Assembly (NCBI GenBank): GCA_023953905.1
Contig: JAMLJA010000017.1
Location: 49,402-113,401, forward strand
Source: Rhizobiaceae bacterium
GTDB lineage: Bacteria > Pseudomonadota > Alphaproteobacteria > Rhizobiales > Rhizobiaceae
Reading direction: 5' to 3'
DNA: 64,000 bases
Shown here: positions 8,103 through 16,671 of the stretch, piece after piece
Layout of the letters: every line of letters starts with the position of its first letter
Numbering within the stretch: the first letter of the stretch is position 1
Notes under the pieces: generated by a model
Database searches by the model: none
The model's input: the letters and a program-made list of their open reading frames with translations, nothing else
What the model was told of the DNA's origin: nothing
Position numbers and translations under genes: made by a program

Positions 8103-8932
8103 GAATCATTCTGCCTTCTGGAGGCCGCGCCGCGCGAAGCAGCGCGCCGTTGCCATATGGTGATGAGCAGCATCGCCAGTGCCGCGAGAATGAGCTGAAC
8201 CGTTGATACGGCTGTGATGGTTTTCTCCAGACCTCCCATCTGGATACCTTCCCACATGCGGCGAGGCAGGGTTTCCAGCCGGGGACCGGACAGGAACTGG
8301 GCGACCACGACCTCGTCGAAGGAAAAAATGAAGGCGAAGGCAAAGCCTGCGAGGATGGCAGGCATCAGCAGAGGCAGCGTCACCTTGAACATTGTGCGGT
8401 ACGGGCCGGCGCCAAGCGAGGCAGCCGCCCATTCCAGGCGCGGGTCCATGCTGTAGAGGCGCGCGGAGACGGGCAGCATGACGAATGGCAGTATCAGGAC
8501 GGCGTGCGCCATGCCGAGTGGAACGAAACTGCCGACCAGTCGCATGCGCGCGTAGAGCACGTAGAAGCCGACGCCGACGACCATCAGTGGCACGATGATC
8601 GGCGCGATGAAGAAGAGACGCAGTGCCTTGGCGATGCCCGGCGAGGCGCGACTTATGCCGATCGCGCCCAATACGCCCGCCACTGTTGCGATGATCGAGG
8701 AGAAGGTTGCAAGCTGGAGCGAGAGAACAAGCGCGTTGCGCCAACGGGCGTCCTGCAGCAGCACCTCGTACCAGCGCAGCGACAACGAGTCCGGCACAAT
8801 CACGAAGGAATCGTCACCGCCGATTGATATCGGGACAAGGACGAGCGCTGGAACAACGATGAAGATGATAAGCAGCAAGCCATAGGCAATCAGAATGCGT
8901 CTGCCGTTCTGACCGAGGAGATACTCGTTCAT
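8099..8932 (-). CDS. ABC transporter permease, PotC-like
   Basis: This is a 277-residue inner-membrane protein with about six hydrophobic segments. It has the permease EAA-loop signature in EWAAASLGAGPYRTMFKVTLPLLMP, which contacts the ATPase. It overlaps the upstream permease by 4 bp and the downstream ATPase by 4 bp, so all are on one transcript. It corresponds to the second (PotC/YdcV-type) permease of polyamine-family importers. Confidence 0.92.
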   Translation of the reverse strand: MNEYLLGQNGRRILIAYGLLLIIFIVVPALVLVPISIGGDDSFVIVPDSLSLRWYEVLLQDARWRNALVLSLQLATFSSIIATVAGVLGAIGISRASPGIAKALRLFFIAPIIVPLMVVGVGFYVLYARMRLVGSFVPLGMAHAVLILPFVMLPVSARLYSMDPRLEWAAASLGAGPYRTMFKVTLPLLMPAILAGFAFAFIFSFDEVVVAQFLSGPRLETLPRRMWEGIQMGGLEKTITAVSTVQLILAALAMLLITIWQRRAASRGAASRRQNDS

Positions 8933-9828
8933 CGACGCCCCTTTCCGAAGATGCGTTCGACGCCGGCAATCTTTTCATAGACGACGAGGATCAACAGGCT
9001 CACGAGAAGCAGTACGACGGATGTCGCGGCGGCCAGCGGCAGGTCGACCAACACCTGGACCTGGTTCTGAATGGCCATGACGATGGTGTTGGCTTGCCCT
9101 CCGCCAAGGATGGCGGGCGTGACGAAGAAACCTATCGCCATCATGAAAACGAGAATGCTGCCGGATACGAGACCTGACAGGGACAGCGGGAAATAGATGC
9201 GGCGGAACGCCGTCCACGGCGTGGCGCCGAGGCTCAGGGCCGAACGGACCAGGGATGAATCGATCGCCCGCATCGTCGGGTAAAGCGTCATGACCATATA
9301 AGGCAGCAATATGTGGATCATGCCGATGTAGACGCCGGTCTGGTTGTAAACCAGCGACAATGGCTGGCTGGTAAGACCTGCTCCCTGCAGGATGTCATTC
9401 ACGACGCCATTGCGCTGGAGAATGATGATCCAGCTATAGGTCCGGGCCAGCACGCTGAGCGAGAGCGAGATCAGCAGGCTGAGGATCATGAAACGGGATA
9501 TGGCGCTCTCGATATTTGCCAGCAGATAGGCAAGCGGGTAGGCGATGACAGCGCAGGCAACCGTCACGAAGAATGCGAGTTGCAGTGTGAAATAGGCAAG
9601 GTTGAGATAGACCGGCGCGGTCAGCTGTTTGTAGCTGTTGATGTTCGGTCCGTTGGGGCCACCGAAGCTCAGCCAGACGAGATAGCCCAACGGCACCAGG
9701 AAAAGCACCGTCATGAGAATGACGGGCAGGATGAGAACGGTTACGGTGACCCGTCGCTGCTGTGCTTCCCAGTCGGCGCCGCGAAACCTCCCTCGCGCGG
9801 TACCGTCGGTTGTGGCTGTGCTGTTCAT
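8929..9828 (-). CDS. ABC transporter permease, PotB-like
   Basis: This 299-residue inner-membrane permease is the first gene of the importer operon. Hydrophobic segments include VTVLILPVILMTVLFLVPLG and FMILSLLISLSLSVLA. The cytoplasmic loop SALSLGATPWTAFRRIYFPL matches the EAA motif. It partners the PotC-like permease it overlaps by 4 bp. An inverted repeat lies upstream in the 120-bp gap to the amidase gene, and the amidase, malonyl-CoA synthetase and DUF1116 genes are further upstream on the same strand. Confidence 0.92.
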   Translation of the reverse strand: MNSTATTDGTARGRFRGADWEAQQRRVTVTVLILPVILMTVLFLVPLGYLVWLSFGGPNGPNINSYKQLTAPVYLNLAYFTLQLAFFVTVACAVIAYPLAYLLANIESAISRFMILSLLISLSLSVLARTYSWIIILQRNGVVNDILQGAGLTSQPLSLVYNQTGVYIGMIHILLPYMVMTLYPTMRAIDSSLVRSALSLGATPWTAFRRIYFPLSLSGLVSGSILVFMMAIGFFVTPAILGGGQANTIVMAIQNQVQVLVDLPLAAATSVVLLLVSLLILVVYEKIAGVERIFGKGRR

Positions 9829-9881
9829 TTGCGGCCCGATTGCGACCCCTCGTTTGCGGACTCATTAGTCGCGCTGGGGCA

Positions 9882-9920
9882 TGGCTATGTCCATGATGCA
9901 GATACGTACTGCCATAGCCA
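9882..9920. promoter_or_regulatory. Inverted repeat before the PotBCA-D operon
   Basis: TGGCTATG (9882-9889) and CATAGCCA (9913-9920) are perfect 8-bp inverted arms with a 23-base spacer in the short gap between amidase and permease genes. An operator or leader hairpin is possible; no T-tail is present. Confidence 0.3.
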
Positions 9921-9948
9921 CTGGTTATATCGACGCGGGCCGGCCTTG

Positions 9949-11244
9949 TTAGATCTCAGCTTGGTTGGCGGCTTCGCACCATGCTGCGGTGGCCAGGAGT
10001 GAGGCGTCGCCGCCGCTCGAGCCGACGAGTTGCAGCCCGAGCGGCAGATTGCCTGCCCCTGTGGTTCGAGGAAGCGCGATGGCGGGCGCGCCGAGGAGCG
10101 TCCAGACAACGCAGGGACCTGCATTGCCGGTTCCCTCGGCCAGAAGAGGCGCCTCGCCCAGTGCCGGCAGGGTGAGGATGGCGTCATAGCCCTCCACCTC
10201 GTGCTTGAATGCGGCTTGCAGCTCGTCGCGAAAGGCGAGCGCTTTTTCATATTCGCCTTCCCGCAAAGACAAGCCGCGCTTCGCAAGATCCTTGATATGA
10301 ACGCTGACAAGTTCGGGACTGCGCTCGATGAGCGGTCCGTAAAGGCCGGCGGCCTCCTTGATCAGAATGGTTTCGGCCGATGCAAAGCCTTCCTCAAATT
10401 CCGATGGGAGTTCCCGCTCGGTGATTGATGCGCCCATATGGGCAAACTGGATCGCTGCCGTCTCTAACGTCTCTCGCTGTTGTGAAGAGGCCTGGTCCCA
10501 GAACGGGCCGCGCACCATCCGCAGACGCGGGGGGTGACCAGGTTTGGCGGTCGGCAGGTGCTGGCCCGAGAGCAGGCCGAACAGATAGGAGATATCTGCG
10601 ACCGAGCGCGCGAGAAGTCCGGCGTGGTCGAGCGTTGGACTGAGCGGGCAGACCCCCTCCAGCGGCAATATCCCATAGGTCGGCTTGAAGCCGACAACGC
10701 CGCAGAAGGCGGCAGGGCGAATGATCGACCCAAAGGTCTGGGTGCCTAATGCAACGGGCACGATGCCGGCGGCAACCGCGGCGGCCGACCCGCTGGAGGA
10801 CCCTCCCGGCGTGTGCGCCGGGTTCCAGGGGTTGACGGTCGCCCCCGCCTGACGCCACGCAAATTCGGTTGTCACCGTCTTTCCCGCTATGAAGGCCCCG
10901 AGGTTCCGGAGACGGGTAACAAGCGCGGCGTCAGCGGCTGGCATGTGATTGCGATAGATGGGCGAGCCGTAGCTCGTGACCATGTCCACGGTGTCGTAAA
11001 GGTCTTTCACACCGACAGAAATGCCCGCAAGCGGCAGGTTGGGATCGGCAAGTTCGGTCGGCGTGCTGGCGATAATCTCGAAGGCGGCGAGTTCGGCGTT
11101 CAAAGCCTCGATTCTGGCCCGACAGGCGACAATTTCCTGCGCGACCGTACTACGCCCGTTGATAATGGCGTCTCGCGACGCCTCAATACTCTCTCCGTGG
11201 ACGTGGATTCGAGGGGTTTCGAAGTGCTTGGCCGGAACGGTCAT
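9949..11244 (-). CDS. Amidase signature family hydrolase (GatA-like)
   Basis: The 431-residue protein carries the Ser-cisSer-Lys triad region: Lys in GISVGVKDLYD, the serine-rich loop GGSSSGSAAAVAAG and the nucleophile in GTQTFGSIIRPAAF. It hydrolyses a C-N amide bond in the cytosol. The start is uncertain: ATG 11244 is preferred, with an in-frame alternative at 11304. There is no GatB or GatC nearby, so it is a catabolic amidase and not the tRNA enzyme. It sits between malonyl-CoA synthetase and a polyamine-type importer on one strand, so an acid amide giving malonate or a related diacid is a reasonable guess. Confidence 0.88.
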   Translation of the reverse strand: MTVPAKHFETPRIHVHGESIEASRDAIINGRSTVAQEIVACRARIEALNAELAAFEIIASTPTELADPNLPLAGISVGVKDLYDTVDMVTSYGSPIYRNHMPAADAALVTRLRNLGAFIAGKTVTTEFAWRQAGATVNPWNPAHTPGGSSSGSAAAVAAGIVPVALGTQTFGSIIRPAAFCGVVGFKPTYGILPLEGVCPLSPTLDHAGLLARSVADISYLFGLLSGQHLPTAKPGHPPRLRMVRGPFWDQASSQQRETLETAAIQFAHMGASITERELPSEFEEGFASAETILIKEAAGLYGPLIERSPELVSVHIKDLAKRGLSLREGEYEKALAFRDELQAAFKHEVEGYDAILTLPALGEAPLLAEGTGNAGPCVVWTLLGAPAIALPRTTGAGNLPLGLQLVGSSGGDASLLATAAWCEAANQAEI

Positions 11245-11446
11245 GGAGAGGGTCTCGCGGATCGTAGTGCTGGCGCAACCTAGCCCTCGACGCGGCGCCC
11301 GCATAGACGAGCATCAGGCCAAGCCATAACCAAAGTCGATAGTCGCGAGGCACGTAGGTCCTGGTGGATGCGAGTCCCTCCCTTGCCCCTCGTCCAGCTC
11401 AGATTTTTAGCGGGGTGAGACTGTTCTCGCATTCGCCTGACCTGCT

Positions 11447-12967
11447 CTACTTGTAGAGGTTCTGGTGTTCGGCGCGAATCTCGGCCTTGAGCACCTTGCC
11501 CATCGTATTACGAGGCAGATCCTGGGCAAACACGATCCGCTTTGGCAGTTTGTATTTGGCCAGCAATGGATCCAGACGGTTCAGGATGTCTGTCTCCGTC
11601 AGCGTGGAGCCGTCACGCGGCACGACAATGGCCGTCACTGCTTCGCCGAAGTCCGAATGCGGCAGACCGACGACAGCGCTTTCCTCAACGCCGTCGATCT
11701 CGTCGATGACGGACTCAATCTCTTTCGGATACACATTGAAGCCTCCGGTAATGACGAGGTCCTTGCTGCGCCCGCTTATGAAGATGTACCCGTCCTCGTC
11801 CACATAGCCGATGTCTCCGGTCACAAAGTAGCCATCACGGCGAAACTCTGTCTGTGTCTTCTCCGGCATGCGCCAGTAGCCCTTGAACACATTGGGGCCT
11901 TTCACCTCGATCATGCCTGGCGTGTTGGTCGACACAGGCTTACCGATGTCGAGATCGGTAATGCGCACATTGATCCCCGGCAGCGGAAACCCGACCGATC
12001 CGGGCACGCGCTCCCCGTCATACGGGTTCGATGTGATCATGTTGGTTTCGGTCATCCCGTAACGTTCGATAATATGATGGCCGGTCATTTCGGTCCAACG
12101 ACGGTGCGTCTCCGCAAGCAGCGGGGCGGACCCTGAAATAAACAGGCGCATGTGATCCGTATTGTCCCGGTTCAGCCAGTCTTCCTTCAAGAGCCGCGTG
12201 TAGAATGTCGGCACGCCCATCATCACGGTGGCCGAAGGCAACTCCTTGCGGATCAGGCTGAGGTCGAACTTTGGAAGGAAGCGCATCTGGGCCGATGCAA
12301 GCAGGACCACATTTGTGGCCACGAACAGGCCGTGCGTATGAAAGATCGGCAGCGCATGCAACAGCACGTCGCGCTCGCTGAACTGCCAATATTCGACCAG
12401 CGTTCGCGCATTCGACGCCAGGTTGGCGTGCGTCAGCATCGCGCCCTTGGAACGCCCGGTTGTGCCTGACGTGTAGAGGATCGCCGCGAGATCGGAGGGC
12501 TCCACAAAGACGGGATCATAATGCGGCTCGGCACTCTCGGATTCGTCCAGAAGCGTGCCTTCACCATCAACGCCGAGGGTCATTGTGCTGAACACCCCGT
12601 GCCTGGCCGCCAGAGGTTCGATCGCATTCAGCTTTTCGGGCGCACATATGACAATCAGCGGGCGTGCGTCGTCTATGAAATACTCCAGTTCTGCCAGCGT
12701 ATATGCGGTGTTAAGCGGAAGATACGCCGCTCCCGCGCGCAGACACGCGAGGTACAGGATGATTGCCTCGGGCGATTTCTCGACCTGCACCGCGACACGG
12801 TCTCCGATGACCAGACCTTTCGAACTGAGGGTCCGGGCAATCCTGGCCGACAGGTCCCACGCCTGACGAAATGTGTAGCTGCGGCCATCACTGGTGCGGA
12901 TGAAGGTCCGGCCAGGATCGGAGATACGGTCTCGAATGATGGAGAAAAGATTATGTGACATCGCCAT
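11447..12967 (-). CDS. matB: Malonyl-CoA synthetase (acyl-CoA ligase)
   Basis: The 506-residue AMP-forming ligase closely matches rhizobial MatB in the stretches DRVAVQVEKSPEAIILYLAC, LRAGAAYLPLNTAYTLAE and SRHNLF-like N-terminus (MSHNLF). It has the P-loop LYTSGTTGRSKGAML, YGMTETNM, and the C-terminal adenylation lysine in RNTMGKVLKAEIR. It converts malonate (or methylmalonate) with CoA and ATP to the CoA ester. matA (malonyl-CoA decarboxylase) and matC (malonate carrier), its usual neighbours, are absent; here it lies between an amidase and a DUF1116 gene. Start could be 12967 or 12961. Other small diacids are possible substrates. Confidence 0.85.
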   Translation of the reverse strand: MAMSHNLFSIIRDRISDPGRTFIRTSDGRSYTFRQAWDLSARIARTLSSKGLVIGDRVAVQVEKSPEAIILYLACLRAGAAYLPLNTAYTLAELEYFIDDARPLIVICAPEKLNAIEPLAARHGVFSTMTLGVDGEGTLLDESESAEPHYDPVFVEPSDLAAILYTSGTTGRSKGAMLTHANLASNARTLVEYWQFSERDVLLHALPIFHTHGLFVATNVVLLASAQMRFLPKFDLSLIRKELPSATVMMGVPTFYTRLLKEDWLNRDNTDHMRLFISGSAPLLAETHRRWTEMTGHHIIERYGMTETNMITSNPYDGERVPGSVGFPLPGINVRITDLDIGKPVSTNTPGMIEVKGPNVFKGYWRMPEKTQTEFRRDGYFVTGDIGYVDEDGYIFISGRSKDLVITGGFNVYPKEIESVIDEIDGVEESAVVGLPHSDFGEAVTAIVVPRDGSTLTETDILNRLDPLLAKYKLPKRIVFAQDLPRNTMGKVLKAEIRAEHQNLYK

Positions 12968-13083
12968 CGTTCTCTTGGTTTCATCGCGACGCTAGCGTTT
13001 CAGCCGTGCAAATGGACCTCAAGGCTGTCGAGGAACGTGTCCCGCATGCGCACAGGACTGGCTGCGCGATTGCGGGTCAGGTT

Positions 13084-14340
13084 TCAAGCGCGCGCATCAA
13101 GTGCTGACAGGGCGGCCGTGAAACAGGCCATCGGGACTTCCTGCATCCCGGCACCAATCTGACCGACGCCAGGTATTCGCGATGCGATGCCCGTGTTGAT
13201 GAGGGGTGAGATGCCGCTGGATACGACCTTTCGAACGTCGATACCCGATGGCACTCCCTTGTAGCCAAGTGCAGGGATCCTGAATTCCGTATGCTCGCCC
13301 ATTGTGATCTCGCGCATCCGTTCAGACCGGGCGATCAGTTGATCCACCGTCCCGCCGATGAAAGCCGAGATTGCGGGTGCGGCTGCCAATGCGAACGCAC
13401 CCAGTCCAATGCTTTCGGTAATGTAGGAGTCGCCCATTGTCGGCGTCGCCTCTTCGGCGCCATGACCGTCAAAGAACTTGACGTCGGCAACGTTGGCCGG
13501 ACCCGTGAACCACTGGTTGCCGAGGCTTGCGACACGGATGCCAACCTCAACCCCATTCCCGGCCATGACGGTCACCAGATCACCAACGCCGCATTGCTCG
13601 ACATAGAGAGAAACGGCTTTTGCATGGGCAATCGAGAGCGACAGGAAGAAGTGATCGTTGCCGCCAATGAAGCGAAGCGCCTTTTCAATCTGATCGTAGG
13701 GCGCGTGCGTCGCAACGAATGCCGGAGCAATGTCCCGGAAGAACTGGCTCGTTGCCGACTTGTTGCGATTGTGAACTTCATCGCCCCGGCGTAGCGCCTC
13801 TGCGATCGCCTGCTTGAGATTGATCGGCCCGCTTATCTCCAGTGCACGCTGCATGAGCGGGAAGAAGTCGTCTCTGATCCAGCGAAGGCGCTCGAGCACG
13901 TCGGGTCCGTTCGCACCAAACCGCAGCGCCTTGCCGAGACCTTCGTTCACGCTGACATGGGCGCGCAGGCCGGAATTCTTCTCCTCGGCCACGAACACCG
14001 GCATCGATGCGGTGATCACTCCAGCCATGGCGCCAGCGGCCGCATGGTCATGTGCGGGCGCAAACTCGATCTTGCCTGAGGCGGCGAGCGTCTCGGCCTC
14101 CTCGATCGTCCCGGCAAGCCCCTCGAACACGAGCCCACCGCAGATCGCGGCGCGCATCGCGGATGCCATTCTGTTCCAGTCGATTGGCGGTCCTGCATGG
14201 AGAATGAGATCCCGACGCATGCCGGGGATGACATCGACTGCACGCTCGATGCCGACAAGCGCGGGATGCGCCTCGCACAGCCTCGCGAAGGCCGTGGAAG
14301 AGTCGGGAGAAATGACGTTGGAAGACGACAAAACGCGCAT
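13084..14340 (-). CDS. DUF1116 (AllG/YlbE-like) protein
   Basis: The 418-residue protein matches the DUF1116 family (LVGIERAVDVIPGMRRDLILHAGPPIDW-type N-terminus; conserved HDHAAAGAMAGVITASMPVF, VHNRNKSATSQFF and VGMGNGVEVGI-like blocks). In E. coli the family member AllG (YlbE) works with AllF (FdrA) and AllH in oxamate carbamoyltransferase. No FdrA or AllH homologue is visible in this window, so this copy is either an orphan or acts with other partners. It begins a minus-strand series with matB, amidase and an importer, suggesting a part in nitrogen or carbamoyl metabolism. Function is otherwise unknown. Confidence 0.82.
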   Translation of the reverse strand: MRVLSSSNVISPDSSTAFARLCEAHPALVGIERAVDVIPGMRRDLILHAGPPIDWNRMASAMRAAICGGLVFEGLAGTIEEAETLAASGKIEFAPAHDHAAAGAMAGVITASMPVFVAEEKNSGLRAHVSVNEGLGKALRFGANGPDVLERLRWIRDDFFPLMQRALEISGPINLKQAIAEALRRGDEVHNRNKSATSQFFRDIAPAFVATHAPYDQIEKALRFIGGNDHFFLSLSIAHAKAVSLYVEQCGVGDLVTVMAGNGVEVGIRVASLGNQWFTGPANVADVKFFDGHGAEEATPTMGDSYITESIGLGAFALAAAPAISAFIGGTVDQLIARSERMREITMGEHTEFRIPALGYKGVPSGIDVRKVVSSGISPLINTGIASRIPGVGQIGAGMQEVPMACFTAALSALDARA

Positions 14341-14720
14341 CCTGCTTGATGAGAATTAGCCGACATTGTGGGAAGACGAGCACCGCCTGTCCATTGCTGT
14401 CTGGGGGTCTGATATTCCTCAAAGTTATAGTGACTGCGCGTTGGGGACGAGACTTGAGGTTTTCCCCGACTTTTCCCTGGCGAATGGCGCTACGTCATGC
14501 CCCAGCAGGGTGCTTTGAGTGGTGGCTGGGGGTTCCGGTATTCTATATGGGAATGTCTGGAACGATCCGACATGTACCGGAAATAGCGACGATGTGATTT
14601 TTATCCGTCACGAATGTGTCGCGTTCGTACCAAAAAAGGCGCCCAAAGCCTTCAGGACGCGGCCATCGTTCTTATCGCGCGGCGTCAGTGCGATACAGTC
14701 CGGATGGGAGTAGTGCTATA
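14341..14720. other. Divergent intergenic region, 380 bp
   Basis: No supported gene is seen between the DUF1116 gene (minus) and the nitronate monooxygenase gene (plus). It includes a perfect 8-bp inverted repeat TTCCGGTA (14532-14539)/TACCGGAA (14574-14581), within which ATGTC (14552-14556) and GACAT (14568-14572) form a smaller dyad. These may be operator half-sites for the two promoters that must lie here. No clear -35/-10 pair was identified. Confidence 0.35.
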
Positions 14721-15722
14721 ATGACAGGTGAGAATGCCGGACGGTTGCCGAAGGGCTGGCTAGACACGCTTAAAATGCCCGTCATCGCGGCGCCGATGTT
14801 TCTTGTCTCGAGCGCTGCAATGGTCTTGGAAGCATGTCGCGGCGGCATCATCGGATGCATGCCGACTGTCAACGCCCGCACCCCGGAAATATTGGACCAG
14901 CGGCTTTCCGAACTTGCGGATTCGTTCGACAAGGCGTCGGCAGCCGGTGAAGTCCTGGCGCCTTGGGCATTGGGCGTGACCACGCACCGCACCAACGAGC
15001 GGCTGCCAGCGGATCTCGAGCTTTGCCGCAAATACCGTCCGCCACTTGTGATTACGGCAATGGGCAGCCCAAAGCCGGCCATTGAAGTCGTGCATTCATA
15101 CGGCGGACTCGTCTTCGCCGACGTGAGTACCCCCGAATATGCCCGCAAGGCTGCCGAAGCAGGCGCCGACGGGCTGGTACTGGTCTGCGCTGGAGCCGGC
15201 GGCCATACAGGTCAGATCGCTGCCCCAGCCTTTGTCAACGCGGTTCGAGAATTCTTCGATGGCATCATCGTCATCGGCGGCGCGATTTCCACCGGAAGCG
15301 CGGTTCGCTCTGCCCAGGTTCTTGGCGCCGATCTCGTTTATGTGGGGACGCGGCTCATCGCATGCGAAGAGAGCACCGCCGACGCGCGCTACAAGCAGAT
15401 GGTTGTCGAAGCGACATCCAAGGATCTTGTCATGACCAACGTGCTCACGGGAGCCTGGTCTCACAAGCTGAGGCGCAGCCTGGAGGCTGTGGGCCTCGAT
15501 CCCGACAATCTGGCGACGGCTAAGGAATTCGATCTCAAATATGCAGACAACAAGCCGAAGGCATGGAAAGACATCTGGTCGGCTGGTCAAGGCGTCGGGT
15601 CGGTAAGAGGCATCGAGCCCATGGGCGAAATCGTTGCCGGGCTGGTGCGGGAATACCGCAAGGCCATCCGCGATGAGGCCGTCGATCCGTGGTTCAGCAA
15701 ATATGCAGGCGACGCTGCGTGA
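14721..15722 (+). CDS. Nitronate monooxygenase / 2-nitropropane dioxygenase-type flavoenzyme
   Basis: The 333-residue TIM-barrel protein has the N-terminal PVIAAPMFLVS strand, the FMN-site histidine in AGAGGHTGQ (about residue 162) and the phosphate-binding VIGGAISTG...LGADLVYVGTR. These are hallmarks of the class I nitronate monooxygenase family, which also includes enoyl-ACP reductases of FabK type. ATG 14721 follows GGGAG at 14706-14710. It precedes ABC ATPase and permease genes on the same strand. A role in oxidising a nitro or activated CH substrate in the catabolic pathway is inferred; true nitronate activity is not proven by sequence. Confidence 0.85.
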   Translation: MTGENAGRLPKGWLDTLKMPVIAAPMFLVSSAAMVLEACRGGIIGCMPTVNARTPEILDQRLSELADSFDKASAAGEVLAPWALGVTTHRTNERLPADLELCRKYRPPLVITAMGSPKPAIEVVHSYGGLVFADVSTPEYARKAAEAGADGLVLVCAGAGGHTGQIAAPAFVNAVREFFDGIIVIGGAISTGSAVRSAQVLGADLVYVGTRLIACEESTADARYKQMVVEATSKDLVMTNVLTGAWSHKLRRSLEAVGLDPDNLATAKEFDLKYADNKPKAWKDIWSAGQGVGSVRGIEPMGEIVAGLVREYRKAIRDEAVDPWFSKYAGDAA

Positions 15723-15852
15723 GCCCGAGCTTGCTCAGGTCGGGGGGACCAATGATGCCTGCCAACGCGCACTCTCGCCGGAAATTTTCGGCAGGCAGGT
15801 TTGCCGAGAAGAGCGGTCGCCGTACCAAAACAATCTCCCAGGAGACTGCTTG

Positions 15853-16650
15853 ATGAACGTCGCTCATGTCACAGACGACAAATCAATTTCGCTGAAGGCG
15901 ACTGAAAAGCGCTTTGGTAGCTCCAAGAACGGTGTGCAGGCGTTAACTCCGACCACGATCGACATCGCCGCCGGTGGAATGACGATCCTGCTGGGACCCT
16001 CCGGCTGCGGCAAGACGACAATGTTGCGGCTGATAGCCGGCCTTGTCGCGCCGACTTCCGGCATTATCGAGATCGGCGGGGTCAATCTGTGGGCAAACGG
16101 CCGTCGCAACAGCGAGGCGCTCTCACATCTTGGCATGGTTTTCCAGGATGCCAATCTTTTCCCCTGGCTCACCATAGAGCAGAACATCGCGCTGCCTTTG
16201 AAGCTTCGCGGCGTCAAGAAATCAGACCGGCTCGCAAAGGCTCAGGACCTGTGCAAACTGGTGGGCATAGCGGGCTTCGAGCGGCGCATGCCGAACGAAC
16301 TCTCTGGCGGCATGCGCCAACGCGCGTCGATTGCCCGTGCGCTCAGCTACGATCCGGGCATCCTGCTGATGGACGAGCCTTTCGGGGCGCTCGACGCAAT
16401 CACGCGCGACACCATGAACAATGAACTCCAGCGCATCTGGATGGAAACCGGCAAGACGGTTGTTCTCGTGACGCACTCGATCGGCGAGGCCGTATTCCTC
16501 GCCGACAAAATCGTGCTGCTTTCACCCCGGCCCGGCCGCGTCCAGGAGGTGATCGACGTGACCTTCCCGAGACCGCGCGACCAAAGCGTCAGCCTCGACC
16601 CCGAGTTCCAGCGTATCGCTACGTATCTGCGCGATAAACTGGATCACTAG
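15853..16650 (+). CDS. ABC transporter ATP-binding protein, SsuB/TauB type
   Basis: The start is ATG 15853, seven bases after AGGAGA, giving 265 residues. It has Walker A GPSGCGKTT, Q-loop VFQDANLFPWLT, signature LSGGMRQRASIARAL, Walker B LLMDEPFGALD and H-loop LVTHSIGEAV, with the short C-terminus of the nitrate/sulfonate/taurine class. It forms the ATPase of an importer with the permease 21 bp downstream. The most likely binding protein in the window is the NMT1-type one at 2707, about 12 kb away. Confidence 0.92.
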   Translation: MNVAHVTDDKSISLKATEKRFGSSKNGVQALTPTTIDIAAGGMTILLGPSGCGKTTMLRLIAGLVAPTSGIIEIGGVNLWANGRRNSEALSHLGMVFQDANLFPWLTIEQNIALPLKLRGVKKSDRLAKAQDLCKLVGIAGFERRMPNELSGGMRQRASIARALSYDPGILLMDEPFGALDAITRDTMNNELQRIWMETGKTVVLVTHSIGEAVFLADKIVLLSPRPGRVQEVIDVTFPRPRDQSVSLDPEFQRIATYLRDKLDH

Positions 16651-16671
16651 AACAGCACCGGGTGGCCAACC

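Noticed and set aside
15757..15796. Possible terminator after the nitronate monooxygenase gene (GCCTGCC...GGCAGGC)
   Set aside because: The arms are 7 bp with a large, partly competing spacer, and the T-tail is poor. It is not strong enough to annotate.
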